A DNA stretch of 64,000 nt, taken from assembly GCF_004801315.1 (NCBI RefSeq), contig NZ_SSNW01000001.1:124001-188000 (forward strand), in the 5' to 3' direction. A program made the position numbers and the translations under genes. This stretch comes from Deinococcus sp. Arct2-2. Its GTDB lineage: Bacteria; Deinococcota; Deinococci; Deinococcales; Deinococcaceae. Position 1 is the stretch's first letter; each line of letters begins with the position of its first letter. The notes beneath the pieces are model-generated. The model searched no databases and was not told the DNA's origin. It saw only the letters and a list, made by a program, of their open reading frames with translations. Shown here one piece after another: positions 42,971 to 51,097 of the stretch.

Positions 42971-42988
42971 ATTGTAACCGCTTACAAT
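42971..42988. promoter_or_regulatory. LacI-type operator-like palindrome, distal
   Basis: ATTGTAA-CCGC-TTACAAT, perfect 7-bp arms. The inner TGTAACCGCTTACA matches the LacI/CcpA family cre consensus TGWAANCGNTNWCA at every position. Its core, read on the minus strand, is AAGCGGTT. Confidence 0.6.
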
Positions 42989-43057
42989 GCCAGCGCACTT
43001 TTCTTTGCTGTTATTTGCCCCCTTACAAAGTAGCCAAATGCGCTTGCGAAACTAAAA

Positions 43058-43075
43058 TTTCAGACAGGTCTGAAA
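43058..43075. repeat. Perfect palindrome TTTCAGAC-AG-GTCTGAAA
   Basis: 8-bp arms with a 2-nt centre, 180 bp upstream of gatA. It may be an operator for a dimeric regulator or a transcript hairpin. Confidence 0.5.
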
Positions 43076-43245
43076 GGAGGTTCTGGTAGGGTATAAGGGT
43101 TTAAAACTCTTGCCAGAGGAGTGAACTTGGTTCCTGAGGCGAAAGCTGTCCTTTCAAGGCTGGACTGTTAGACCAAGGACACGCCAGCAGATAGAGAACG
43201 GGGCGCTTACCTGGCCCACTGCTTTCTCCTTTGCAGCTGCGCCGT

Positions 43246-43251
43246 TACACT
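43246..43251 (+). promoter_or_regulatory. -10 box for gatA (leaderless)
   Basis: TACACT ends 6 nt before ATG 43258. Confidence 0.5.
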
Positions 43252-43257
43252 GGCGTG

Positions 43258-44742
43258 ATGTCTGTTCCCGTGACCCCTTCTCCAGCGCACACGCCCCAAC
43301 GTTCTGCCACCGAATTGGCCCGTGCCGTGCTGGCGCGAGAATCCACCCCGCAAGGCCTGTTGTCCGAATCGTTGGCGCGGATAGAGGCGGCCCACCACCT
43401 GAACGCCCTCGTGAGCCTGAATGCGGGGGCCGAAGCACAGGCCGAAGCGGTGCAGGCGCGGGTGCAGGCGGGCGAAAGGTTGCCGCTGGCGGGCGTGCCT
43501 ATCATCGTGAAGGACAACATCAACGTGCGCGGCACCCGGACGACGTGCGGCAGCCGGATTCTGGCGAACTACACCAGCCCTTACGACGCCACGGTCGCCC
43601 GCCGCCTAGTCAGTGCGGGCGCAGTGATCGCGGGCAAGGCCAATATGGACGAATTTGCGATGGGCAGTTCCACCGAATCGAGCGCCAGCGGCCCCACCCT
43701 GAACCCGTGGGATACGGCCCGCGTTCCCGGCGGCAGCAGCGGCGGAAGCGCGGTGGCGGTGGCGGCCAATCTTACGCCCATCAGTTTGGGCAGCGATACG
43801 GGCGGCAGCGTGCGCCAACCTGCCGCATTTACTGGGGTCTACGGCCTGAAACCCACCTACGGGCGCGTCAGCCGCTTTGGGTTGGTGGCCTACGCCAGCA
43901 GCCTCGATCAGATCGGGCCGTTTGCCCGCAGCGCCGAAGACCTCGCCCTGATCATGAACGTGATCGCCGGACACGACCCACAGGACGCCACCAGCCTGCA
44001 CGCGCCGCCGCAGTTTGCCGCCGGAACCGCCGACGACTTGCGCGGCCTGCGCGTAGGCGTGATCCGCGAGAGTTTGGAAGGCAACACGGCGGGCGTAGAA
44101 AGCACCCTCAACGCCACCCTAGACGCCTTGCGCGGAGCCGGGGCGAGTGTGCAAGAAGTGAGCGTCGCCAGCGTGCGGCACGCTATCGCCGCCTATTACC
44201 TGATCGCCATGCCGGAAGCCAGCAGCAACCTCGCCCGCTACGACGGCATGACTTACGGCAGCCGCGAGACCCCCGGCGCAGACGTGAACACCAGCATGAC
44301 CCTGACCCGCGAACACGGATTCGGGCGGGAAGTGCAACGCCGTATTCTGATCGGCACCTATGCCCTCAGCAGCGGCTACTACGACGCCTATTACTCCAAA
44401 GCCATGAAGGTACGTGGCCTGATCGCACAGGATTTCGCCCGCGCTTTTGCTGACTTCGATGTGTTGGTGACGCCCACTAGCCCTTTCCCAGCGTTCCGGC
44501 ACGGCGAGAAATCCAGCGATCCACTCGCCATGTACGCCGCCGATGTGGATACGGTTGCCATCAACTTGGCCGGACTGCCCGCCCTGAGCGTGCCCGCCGG
44601 GTTTGAAACTGTGGACGGCGTGCGCCTGCCCGTAGGCATCCAATTCATCGCCCCCACCCTGAAAGACGAAGTGCTGCTGACGCTGGCCGGGGGGCTAGAA
44701 GGTGTGGGAGCCGTGCAGATGGAAGGGCCAGCGGGGTACTAA
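43258..44742 (+). CDS. gatA: Asp-tRNA(Asn)/Glu-tRNA(Gln) amidotransferase subunit A
   Basis: A 494-residue amidase-signature protein. The Ser-cisSer-Lys triad is K85 (PIIVKDNINV), S160 (PGGSSGGSA) and S184 (SDTGGSVRQP), with the spacing typical of GatA. MDEFAMGSSTES, ASSLDQIGPFARSAEDLA and the C-terminal PVGIQFIAP are GatA hallmarks. It supplies ammonia from glutamine for transamidation of misacylated tRNAs. gatB and gatC are not adjacent, so the complex genes are dispersed. ATG 43258 has a leaderless -10 box. Confidence 0.94.
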   Translation: MSVPVTPSPAHTPQRSATELARAVLARESTPQGLLSESLARIEAAHHLNALVSLNAGAEAQAEAVQARVQAGERLPLAGVPIIVKDNINVRGTRTTCGSRILANYTSPYDATVARRLVSAGAVIAGKANMDEFAMGSSTESSASGPTLNPWDTARVPGGSSGGSAVAVAANLTPISLGSDTGGSVRQPAAFTGVYGLKPTYGRVSRFGLVAYASSLDQIGPFARSAEDLALIMNVIAGHDPQDATSLHAPPQFAAGTADDLRGLRVGVIRESLEGNTAGVESTLNATLDALRGAGASVQEVSVASVRHAIAAYYLIAMPEASSNLARYDGMTYGSRETPGADVNTSMTLTREHGFGREVQRRILIGTYALSSGYYDAYYSKAMKVRGLIAQDFARAFADFDVLVTPTSPFPAFRHGEKSSDPLAMYAADVDTVAINLAGLPALSVPAGFETVDGVRLPVGIQFIAPTLKDEVLLTLAGGLEGVGAVQMEGPAGY

Positions 44743-44801
44743 AATTCTTGCTAGAGGTTCTCTCTGAGGGTATGGCAGGGGTGAATGCTTCTCTCGTTCG
44801 C

Positions 44802-44807
44802 TACTGT
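44802..44807 (+). promoter_or_regulatory. -10 box for the 44813 gene (leaderless)
   Basis: TACTGT ends 5 nt before GTG 44813. Confidence 0.4.
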
Positions 44808-44812
44808 AAAGC

Positions 44813-45232
44813 GTGACTCGACTTCTATGGGCAGTAGCGTTGGTCTTGGCGTGCAGCAGCGTGGCCTACGGGCAGAAGTGGGAGTACGCCCGTTTGTTTT
44901 TTGCCTACACCTACCCAGTCAATCCTAAGCTCTCTCTGAGTAAACCCCTGAGGTTTACCGCCAATTGGGAGTCCAGCTGCCAGACTGAGGTCTACACGCA
45001 GGACGACTTGAGCAGGCCAAATCCAGCAGGGTTTCAAGCCTTTGTTGAGGAGGTGGTAGGCAAACGAGTTGATGTGACTGGGCCGGGGATCAAGCTCTTC
45101 AATGTGCTGGGGCAGCTAGGCTGGGAACTGACGGATTGTGTGCCATACGAGGCAGTTGTGAACCGAGGCTATGAACTTACGAGTGAGTGCTTTTTCAAAC
45201 GCCCCCTGACTAAAGATTTCGATTCCCGTTGA
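44813..45232 (+). CDS. Secreted hypothetical protein
   Basis: A 139-residue exported protein with signal peptide TRLLWAVALVLACSSVAYGQ. The mature part is WEYARLFFAYTYPVNPKLSL, FEEVVGKRVDVTGPGIKLFNVLGQLGWELTDCVPY and YELTSECFFKRPL. The alternation of WEYARL and LGQLGWELTDC resembles small DUF4177-type proteins (start WEY, later LNxxGxxGWELV), so it is probably an exported, enlarged member of that group. Function unknown. GTG start with a close -10 box. Confidence 0.75.
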   Translation: MTRLLWAVALVLACSSVAYGQKWEYARLFFAYTYPVNPKLSLSKPLRFTANWESSCQTEVYTQDDLSRPNPAGFQAFVEEVVGKRVDVTGPGIKLFNVLGQLGWELTDCVPYEAVVNRGYELTSECFFKRPLTKDFDSR

Positions 45233-45283
45233 GTGCTGTAGATCGTCACGGCACTGTCTGGGACAGATTTTTCTAGCTGCCCC

Positions 45284-46216
45284 TTACGCCCACGCCCGCA
45301 CCACCCGCAATTCCGCCCCATCCCCGTCCACCACCGCCACCAATTCCCCATTCAGCGTGACCACTTGCCGCCCCTGTGTCGTGTGCTGGGGGCGTTTGCC
45401 TTGGCGCAGTTCGCGGGCAAGGCGTTCGTCGGCCTCTAGGCGCGGAAAATCGAGGGCGTCCAAATCGGGAATGCTTTTTGCTTCGGCCAAGTGTTCCAAA
45501 TCGGCGGCGGCAGACAGGTCATAGCGGCCCACACGGGTTCTCACCAGCTCCGACAGGTGGGCAGGCACGCCCAGCGCCGCGCCCACATCCCGCGCCAACG
45601 AGCGCAAATAAGTGCCGCTGCCCACGCGGGCACGCACCAGCAAGGTGGGGAACTGGCCCAACGGGGCGGGAAACGGAAAGGTTTTGCCCTCCGCGTCGGG
45701 TATCCAGCCGTGCGGGGTAGGGGAGAAGGCGTGGGGCGCGGCCTCCACACTCTCGTAGATGCCCAACAGTTCCAGCGAATGAATGACCACGTTGCGGGCG
45801 GGCAAGTCCAGTGTTCCCCCGGCCCGCGCCACCGCATAAGCCCGCACGCCGCCCACCTGAATCGCGCTGTACTGCGGCGGCACCTGCGCCAGCGACCCCA
45901 CGAAGTCGGCCAACACGGCCCGCACGCCGTCTTCGGTCAGGGGCGGCACATCGGCGGTGTCGTCTATCGGCCCTTCCGCGTCCAGCGTGCGTGTGCCTGC
46001 GCCGAGGCTGATCCACGCCAGATAGTCCTTGCTGTCGGCGTCCATGAACTGCACGACTTTGGTGCTGTCGTTCACGCACAGCACCAGCACTCCGGTTGCC
46101 AGCGGGTCAAGCGTTCCTGTATGGCCCACCCGTTTGGTACCCAGCGCCCGCCTCGCCCGGCCCACCACGTCATGAGAAGTCAGGTTCAGCGGCTTGTCTA
46201 CGGCGATCACGGGCAT
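45284..46216 (-). CDS. truB: tRNA pseudouridine-55 synthase
   Basis: A 310-residue TruB. The N-terminus VIAVDKPLNLTSHDVVGRARRAL leads to the catalytic Asp D37 in VGHTGTLDPLATGVL. Then KVVQFMDADSKDYLAWISLGAGTRTLDAEG and GVRAYAVARAGGTLDLPARNVVIHSLELL follow, as in bacterial TruB, with SGTYLRSLARDVGAALG as the RNA-binding part. It makes the T-loop pseudouridine in most tRNAs. ATG 46216. Confidence 0.96.
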   Translation of the reverse strand: MPVIAVDKPLNLTSHDVVGRARRALGTKRVGHTGTLDPLATGVLVLCVNDSTKVVQFMDADSKDYLAWISLGAGTRTLDAEGPIDDTADVPPLTEDGVRAVLADFVGSLAQVPPQYSAIQVGGVRAYAVARAGGTLDLPARNVVIHSLELLGIYESVEAAPHAFSPTPHGWIPDAEGKTFPFPAPLGQFPTLLVRARVGSGTYLRSLARDVGAALGVPAHLSELVRTRVGRYDLSAAADLEHLAEAKSIPDLDALDFPRLEADERLARELRQGKRPQHTTQGRQVVTLNGELVAVVDGDGAELRVVRAWA

Positions 46217-46226
46217 ATGGGGCAGA

Positions 46227-46266
46227 GGCTATCAGGCTGGGGCTATCAGGGCGGGGGCTATCAGGC
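46227..46266. repeat. Short direct repeats GGCTATCAGG x3
   Basis: Copies at 46227-46236, 46241-46250 and 46257-46266 (period 14-16) directly upstream of truB, in its leader region. Confidence 0.8.
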
Positions 46267-46339
46267 CGGGGAGCCGTTGTTAGGCTGAGGGAAGGCTGGT
46301 TCTGTGCCCTACTGCGCCCCTTTGCCCCGCCGCCTCCCT

Positions 46340-46345
46340 TACACT
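46340..46345 (+). promoter_or_regulatory. -10 box for the small membrane protein gene (leaderless)
   Basis: TACACT ends 7 nt before GTG 46353. Confidence 0.45.
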
Positions 46346-46352
46346 GCCGGGT

Positions 46353-46733
46353 GTGTTACGTGCTTCTTTCTGGTTGACGGCTGTGGTGTTCTTGCCCCTT
46401 GGCCTCCTGTTGTACTTTCTTCCGGCTACCTTGGCGGGCGCGGTGGGCGTATCGCCGTTGTGGTTGGCCCGCGTGTGCGGGGGCATTTTGGCTGTGTGGG
46501 GCGTGTTCCTCATAGCGTCGGGGTCTACTTCCAGCCAGCCTCAGGGCACGGCGGTAGGCGGCCTCGTGGCTGGAAACCTGCTGAGCGCCGCCACCCTCGT
46601 TCCAGCGGTGATCCGGCAGGGAGAAGGCATGCCCCCCGCCCTCCGCGCCATTTTGCTAGGCAGCGCGGGCGTGCTGACCCTGCTGGCCGTCGCCGCCCTG
46701 ATCGCCTTTCCTTCCCGCAGGAGCCGCTTATGA
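46353..46733 (+). CDS. Four-helix hypothetical membrane protein
   Basis: A 126-residue membrane protein with four predicted helices (SFWLTAVVFLPLGLLLYFL, LARVCGGILAVWGVFLIASG, VGGLVAGNLLSAATLVPAVI, AILLGSAGVLTLLAVAALIAF) and short loops. I do not recognise the family. The stop overlaps the ATG of the pseudouridine synthase gene, whose SD (CAGGAG) lies inside this gene, so the two are translationally coupled. Confidence 0.8.
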   Translation: MLRASFWLTAVVFLPLGLLLYFLPATLAGAVGVSPLWLARVCGGILAVWGVFLIASGSTSSQPQGTAVGGLVAGNLLSAATLVPAVIRQGEGMPPALRAILLGSAGVLTLLAVAALIAFPSRRSRL

Positions 46734-47548
46734 ATTCAAATGACAATACTACCGAGAAGACCAATGCTGGTGGGAGCAATTCCGGCACCAACGCCGAACG
46801 CCTGCAAAAGCGCTTGGCCCGTGCTGGAGTGGCTTCTCGCCGCGCCGCCGAAGAACTGATTACCGCTGGCCGCGTCACAGTAAACGGTGAGGTTGCCACG
46901 CTGGGCCGCACCGTGACCCCCGTTGATGAAGTGCGCGTAGACGGCAGTTTGGTAGAAACGGCCACCTCCGAGCGCGTCACCTTCATTCTGCACAAGCCGA
47001 CTGGCTACGTGACCACCGCCCACGACGAATTGGGGCGGCATACCGTGATGGAAGCCATGCCCAACGTTCCCGGCCTGCATCCGGTGGGGCGGCTGGATAT
47101 GGACAGCGAAGGCCTGCTGCTCCTCACCACCGATGGCGACCTCACCCTCACGCTGACCCACCCACGCTACGGCCACGAAAAGGCCTACCGCGCTTGGACA
47201 GACGGCGAATATCCGCCTACCCAAGAAGAACTCGACGCCCTGATTGAAGGAATCGTGTTGGAAGACGGCGAAGCCAAAGCCATAGACGCCAGCCCTGCCC
47301 GTGTGGGCGCGTTCGTGACCATCGGTGAAGGCCGCAAACGGCAGGTGCGCCGCATGCTGGACGCCATCGGCCACCCGGTCATTCGCCTGATGCGCTACCG
47401 AATCGGCGGCCTGTGGCTGGGCGACCTCGAACCCGGCGAATACCGCGAACTCAGTGACCGCGAACTGTACAACCTTCAGAACCCAGACCGAGTGCCGCCG
47501 CATGTGCGCGAGCGGGATGAGCGGGAAACAATGGGGCGTTGGGGGTAA
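46730..47548 (+). CDS. RsuA/RluB-family 16S/23S rRNA pseudouridine synthase
   Basis: A 272-residue enzyme: an N-terminal S4 domain (about 23-70: RLQKRLARAGVASRRAAEELITAGRVTVNGEV), then the catalytic domain with D123 in VGRLDMDSEGLLLLT, RFHxx-type basic segments, and IGEGRKRQVRRMLDAIGHPVIRLMRYRIGG. It modifies uridine in rRNA; the exact site (RluB, RluE or RsuA type) cannot be set from sequence. ATG 46730 overlaps the previous gene by 4 nt. Confidence 0.93.
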   Translation: MNSNDNTTEKTNAGGSNSGTNAERLQKRLARAGVASRRAAEELITAGRVTVNGEVATLGRTVTPVDEVRVDGSLVETATSERVTFILHKPTGYVTTAHDELGRHTVMEAMPNVPGLHPVGRLDMDSEGLLLLTTDGDLTLTLTHPRYGHEKAYRAWTDGEYPPTQEELDALIEGIVLEDGEAKAIDASPARVGAFVTIGEGRKRQVRRMLDAIGHPVIRLMRYRIGGLWLGDLEPGEYRELSDRELYNLQNPDRVPPHVRERDERETMGRWG

Positions 47549-47549
47549 G

Positions 47550-47710
47550 GGCGCTTCGCGCTGGGAAGTGGATCGTGGATCGTGGCGATGTGAAATTAAG
47601 CTTTAAGGTTGTTGCCAAAGTTTAGACCTAGAAACCCTGATCTTCTTGCCCACCTGCGCTGTTCCCACGTTCTACGATCCACCCACCACGTTCCCGGCGC
47701 AAAGCGCCTG
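47550..47710. repeat. Palindromic intergenic repeat, second family (copy 2)
   Basis: The left arm (GCGCTTCGCGCTGGGAAGTGG, ATCGTGGATCGTGG) faces a complementary right arm (CCACGTTCTACGATCCAC, CCACGTTCCCGGCGCAAAGCGC). It shares GATCGT-AGAACGTGG words with 29631-29651. It lies directly before the rnpB promoter. Confidence 0.65.
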
Positions 47711-47720
47711 CCCTTCCTGC

Positions 47721-47726
47721 TACACT
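47721..47726 (+). promoter_or_regulatory. -10 box for rnpB
   Basis: TACACT, 6-7 nt upstream of the predicted RNA 5' end. Confidence 0.55.
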
Positions 47727-47732
47727 CGGCCA

Positions 47733-48184
<452 letters not shown>

Positions 48185-48196
48185 TCCACTTTGCAT

Positions 48197-48239
48197 TTCC
48201 GCCGCCTCAGATCGTTTGGGGTGGCGGAAGTGTTTTTTC
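48197..48239 (+). terminator. Terminator of rnpB
   Basis: TTCCGCC (48197-48203) pairs with GGCGGAA (48223-48229), then T6. Confidence 0.8.
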
Positions 48240-48466
48240 TGGGGTCTACAGCATTTGTCATAATAATGACCGAGCGAAGCGAGTGAATTTTACCGAGCAG
48301 GACGGAGAATGGAGCCACCGAAAGTCTCTTTTTTCGGTGGCGTAATTCGGAGAACTGCTCCAAGGGTGGCTTGTGAAACTTTGTTTTCGCTCCCTCTCCC
48401 TTGAGAGGGGAGGGCTGGGGAGGGGGTGAGTGAGCGAAGCGATTGCCATTCTTAGACCCTAAACCC
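48240..48466. repeat. Hairpin and interspersed repeat (copy G) after rnpB
   Basis: A hairpin CCACCGAAA...TTTTTTCGGTGG lies at about 48315-48341. A repeat copy follows (AGGGTGGCTTGTGAAAC, GAGGGGAGGGCTGGGGAGGGG, GTGAGTGAGCGAAGCGATTGCC, TTAGACCCTAAACCCTTAGAC). No gene. Confidence 0.7.
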
Positions 48467-48853
48467 TTAGACGCCCTTCCCCCTCGCCTCCACCGCAGCC
48501 ACCACAAACCCGGCAATCAGGAGCGCCCCGCCAATTGGTGTGATGGCCCCCAGCCAACGCTGTCCAGTCAGGGCCAAGACGTACAACGTGCCGCTAAAGA
48601 TGACGGCTCCGGCCAAAAGAAAGACTGGGGCACGCCGGATGTTGGTCTGCGAACTCAGCGCGATCAGGGCCAGTGCCGCGTACATCTGATAGCGCACGCC
48701 GGTTTCAAAGTTGGCGAGCATGGCGGGGTCTAGGCGGGCTTTTAGGGCGTGTGCGCCGAACGCGCCGAGGGCAATACCGAGCGCGGCCAGTAGCAGGCCA
48801 GACAAAAGAGCATCTACACGGGCAGAACGTGGGCCAGAAATAGGGGCAGACAT
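48467..48853 (-). CDS. DUF423 family membrane protein
   Basis: A 128-residue, four-helix protein: LLSGLLLAALGIALGAFGAHALKARLDPAMLANFETGVRYQMYAALALIAL is the diagnostic DUF423 segment (GAFGAHALK, YQMYHALAL-like). FLLAGAVIFSGTLYVLALTGQRWLGAITPIGGALLIAGFVV completes it. Function unknown; members occur widely in envelope contexts. AAACTA (plus strand) gives a TAGTTT -10 box 6 nt upstream of the ATG. Confidence 0.9.
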   Translation of the reverse strand: MSAPISGPRSARVDALLSGLLLAALGIALGAFGAHALKARLDPAMLANFETGVRYQMYAALALIALSSQTNIRRAPVFLLAGAVIFSGTLYVLALTGQRWLGAITPIGGALLIAGFVVAAVEARGKGV

Positions 48854-48906
48854 GGCTCAAAACTAGCGGGAAAAAGTCCGGCAGAGTGTCCCGTTTCTGG
48901 CCCGAA

Positions 48907-48976
48907 GTGGGAATTGTGGGGGGATTGGGTGGGAAAACAGGGGAAAAGGTGGGAATCTGTGGAAATTCATGGAGAT
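48907..48976. promoter_or_regulatory. MraZ-box-like direct repeats upstream of mraZ
   Basis: G-rich TGGGA-type units recur with a 10-bp period: T48930 GGGAAAAC, G48940 GGGAAAAG, T48950 GGGAATCT, T48960 GGAAATTC. More copies, less well spaced, lie at 48908, 48917 and 48926. MraZ binds tandem TGGGN repeats of 10-bp period in other bacteria, so this array, just upstream of the mraZ -10 box, is its likely self-binding site. Confidence 0.65.
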
Positions 48977-48982
48977 GCCTGT

Positions 48983-48988
48983 TACACT
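48983..48988 (+). promoter_or_regulatory. -10 box of the mraZ promoter
   Basis: TACACT, following the MraZ-box-like array. The 5' UTR would be about 195 nt, so this transcript is not leaderless. Confidence 0.5.
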
Positions 48989-49189
48989 CCCGGCATCAGC
49001 TTGAAATTGCACTCCATGCACGTTTCTGGCTGCTTTATAGCCCAGACCGCCTGAAAGCCAAAATGCCCTCAGGTGGGAAAAGGCTCTGACGCACTCATTC
49101 TGACCGTATCTGCCCCCCAAAAAGTCACTCACCCGCCGTTTCAGTTGTGTTGCCCTGAACTGCGGGAAGCCGCGTAGGAAGGAGTTTTG

Positions 49190-49618
49190 GTGCCGTTTGG
49201 AGAATATCCATACACCATCGATGATAAAGGCCGTGTGGTGCTCCCGCCCACGTTCCGCGATTTCGTCGAAGACGGCATGATCCTGACGCGCGGCATGGAA
49301 GGCTGTTTGTACGTGTTTCCGCTGGCGAGTTGGCGGCGTGTAGAAGAACAACTGGAGAACCTGCCCCTCACCGACGCCGGATCACGCTCCTTCGTGCGCT
49401 TCTTTTATTCCGGCGCGAACAAAGCCCGTCTGGACAACCAATTCCGGGTTTCCGTGCCTCAAACGCTGCGGTCTTTTGCGGCCTTAGAAGACGACGTGAT
49501 CGTGGCAGGCGCTCCCGGCAGGCTGGAACTTTGGAATCCGGCCCGCTGGGAAGCCGCCATTATCGCCGTGCAGGACAATCCCCCCAACCCCGAACTGCTC
49601 GCCAACTTTGTGGCGTAA
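49190..49618 (+). CDS. mraZ: Transcriptional regulator MraZ
   Basis: A 142-residue AbrB-fold protein with two SpoVT-type repeats: PFGEYPYTIDDKGRVVLPPTFRDFV and KARLDNQFRVSVPQTLRSFAAL. It regulates the dcw cluster and itself. GTG 49190 follows GGAAGGAG; TTG 49187 in the same frame is possible. It opens a division/cell-wall cluster with rsmH, an ftsL-like gene and a penicillin-binding protein. Confidence 0.95.
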   Translation: MPFGEYPYTIDDKGRVVLPPTFRDFVEDGMILTRGMEGCLYVFPLASWRRVEEQLENLPLTDAGSRSFVRFFYSGANKARLDNQFRVSVPQTLRSFAALEDDVIVAGAPGRLELWNPARWEAAIIAVQDNPPNPELLANFVA

Positions 49619-49656
49619 GAACTGTGTCGCTTAAGAACTGTGTGGCGTAAGAATGC
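49609..49656 (+). repeat. 16-bp tandem repeat x3 spanning the mraZ stop
   Basis: Units at 49609-49624, 49625-49640 and 49641-49656, consensus TGTGGCGTAAGAACTG. Each unit contains a TAA; the first is the actual mraZ stop. The third leads into a possible ATG (49653) of rsmH. Confidence 0.85.
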
Positions 49657-49706
49657 TTGACCCTCACCCTGTGTTTCACCTCAATCCTGCCCCCGTGACG
49701 TACTCC

Positions 49707-50678
49707 ATGACTGAAGCTGACCTGACTCCCGACCTCCCCGAATCTGCCCCCTCTGATGCTGTTGACGTTGTTTCTACCGACGACCTACAAGACGATTTAG
49801 ACCTTACTTTCTCCCATGTGCCTGTGTTGGCTGCCGAAGTGGTGGCGGCCCTTGCTCCCGCCCCCGGCAAAGTGTACATAGACGGCACGCTGGGCGGCGC
49901 GGGCCATACCCGGCTGCTGCTGGAGGCGGGCGCTTCGGTGTACGGCATAGACCAGGACCCCTTTGCGCTAGACCGGGCGCGTGAGGCTGGCTTGGCGGGC
50001 CTGACCGTGCTGGAAGGCAATTACCGCGATATGGCGGCGCTGCTGGCGGCTGCGGGCGTGTCGCAAGTCGACGGCGTGCTGCTGGATATCGGCGTCAGTT
50101 CGTTTCAGCTCGATGACGGCGGGCGCGGCTTTTCCTACCATACCGACGCGCCGCTCGATATGCGGATGAGCCAAGCCGGAGAAAGCGCCTACGATGTGGT
50201 CAACGGCTACGAAGAAGCGGAACTGGCCTCCATCATCTACGAATACGGCGAAGACCGCCTGTCGCGCCGGATTGCACGCGGCATCGTGTACGCCCGCGAG
50301 CAGTCTCCGATCAACAGCACCGTGCGCCTCGCTGAAATTATCAAGCGGGCCTATCCGGGCTTCAGCAAAGGCATTCACCCGGCGCGGCGCACGTTTCAGG
50401 CGCTCCGGATTCATGTCAACGATGAACTCGGTGCCCTCCGCGACGGCCTCAGCGCGGCTTCTTCGCTGCTGGCTCCCGGTGGGCGCTTGGCCGTCATCAG
50501 CTTTCATTCTCTAGAAGACCGGATCGTGAAGCGCTTTCTGTTGGGCGACGAGAGCCTGACTCCCCTCACCAAGCGCCCCGTGATTGCCGACGAAGCGGAG
50601 CAGGCCAGCAATCCCCGCGCCCGCAGCGCCAAACTCCGGGGCGCCGAGAAAAAGGCTGATTCCCAAGGAGCCGCGTGA
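49707..50678 (+). CDS. rsmH: 16S rRNA (cytosine-1402-N4)-methyltransferase RsmH
   Basis: A 323-residue SAM-dependent enzyme modifying C1402 of 16S rRNA. Signature: FSHVPVLAAEVVAAL, YIDGTLGGAGHTRLLLEAGASVYGIDQDP (SAM binding), VLLDIGVSSFQLDDGGRGFSYHTDAPLDMRM, and IHPARRTFQALRIHVNDELGAL. ATG 49707 is selected since it starts a normal-length protein; an ATG at 49653 would add 18 residues that read through repeat sequence. GTG of the next gene overlaps the stop. Confidence 0.95.
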   Translation: MTEADLTPDLPESAPSDAVDVVSTDDLQDDLDLTFSHVPVLAAEVVAALAPAPGKVYIDGTLGGAGHTRLLLEAGASVYGIDQDPFALDRAREAGLAGLTVLEGNYRDMAALLAAAGVSQVDGVLLDIGVSSFQLDDGGRGFSYHTDAPLDMRMSQAGESAYDVVNGYEEAELASIIYEYGEDRLSRRIARGIVYAREQSPINSTVRLAEIIKRAYPGFSKGIHPARRTFQALRIHVNDELGALRDGLSAASSLLAPGGRLAVISFHSLEDRIVKRFLLGDESLTPLTKRPVIADEAEQASNPRARSAKLRGAEKKADSQGAA

Positions 50679-51097
50679 TTGCCCGCCTGACGATGGATAC
50701 CAGCGCACCCACTTGGCGGGGCCGCGCTATGCGCTACGTCCTGATTTATATGGTACTGGCGTTGGTGTTGGTGGGCGTGCGCTACGCCACCCACGATGTC
50801 CGCGTGAATTTGCGGGCCGCCGCAGACCGCGAAAAAGTACTGATCGCCCAGCGCGACACCTTAGAGGTGCAGGTGCAGACGCTCACCACCCCACAGCGCA
50901 TCCGCGAATGGGCTTTCACTCAGGGCATGCGCCGCTTTGCCGAAGCGGAACCCAAAATGAACGCCGACATTCCCACCATTCCTCTGCCCGCCAACCTGCC
51001 TGCATCGCCGCCTGAACCCAGCAGTGACGCTGGCGTTGGGCTGAAGTTGCCCCCCGTTTCCCAGTCCCGCTTGGAGGTGAGAACACAGTGGAAGTAA
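50675..51097 (+). CDS. FtsL-like short division protein
   Basis: A 140-residue bitopic protein: N-terminal cytoplasmic stretch, a membrane helix (MRYVLIYMVLALVLVGV), a coiled-coil-like segment (ADREKVLIAQRDTLEVQVQTLTTPQRIREWAFTQGMRRFAEAE) and a Pro-rich tail. P-x-R-I--WA---GM near the end of the coil matches FtsL-type proteins (P-x-RIEExAxxxLGM). Its place between rsmH and the PBP gene is the usual ftsL position. It overlaps rsmH (GTGA) and the PBP gene (by 10 nt). Confidence 0.75.
   Translation: MIARLTMDTSAPTWRGRAMRYVLIYMVLALVLVGVRYATHDVRVNLRAAADREKVLIAQRDTLEVQVQTLTTPQRIREWAFTQGMRRFAEAEPKMNADIPTIPLPANLPASPPEPSSDAGVGLKLPPVSQSRLEVRTQWK

Larger units (their letters stand above)
42747..43257. 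other. Regulatory intergenic region between the MalE-type and gatA genes
   Basis: 511 bp with divergent promoters. It holds the malE promoter (42840-42868), two LacI-type operator-like palindromes (42802-42813, 42971-42988), an inverted repeat CTGCAC-cggt-GTGCAG (42772-42787), another palindrome at 43058-43075 and the gatA -10 box at 43246-43251. No ORF is supported. Confidence 0.7.
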
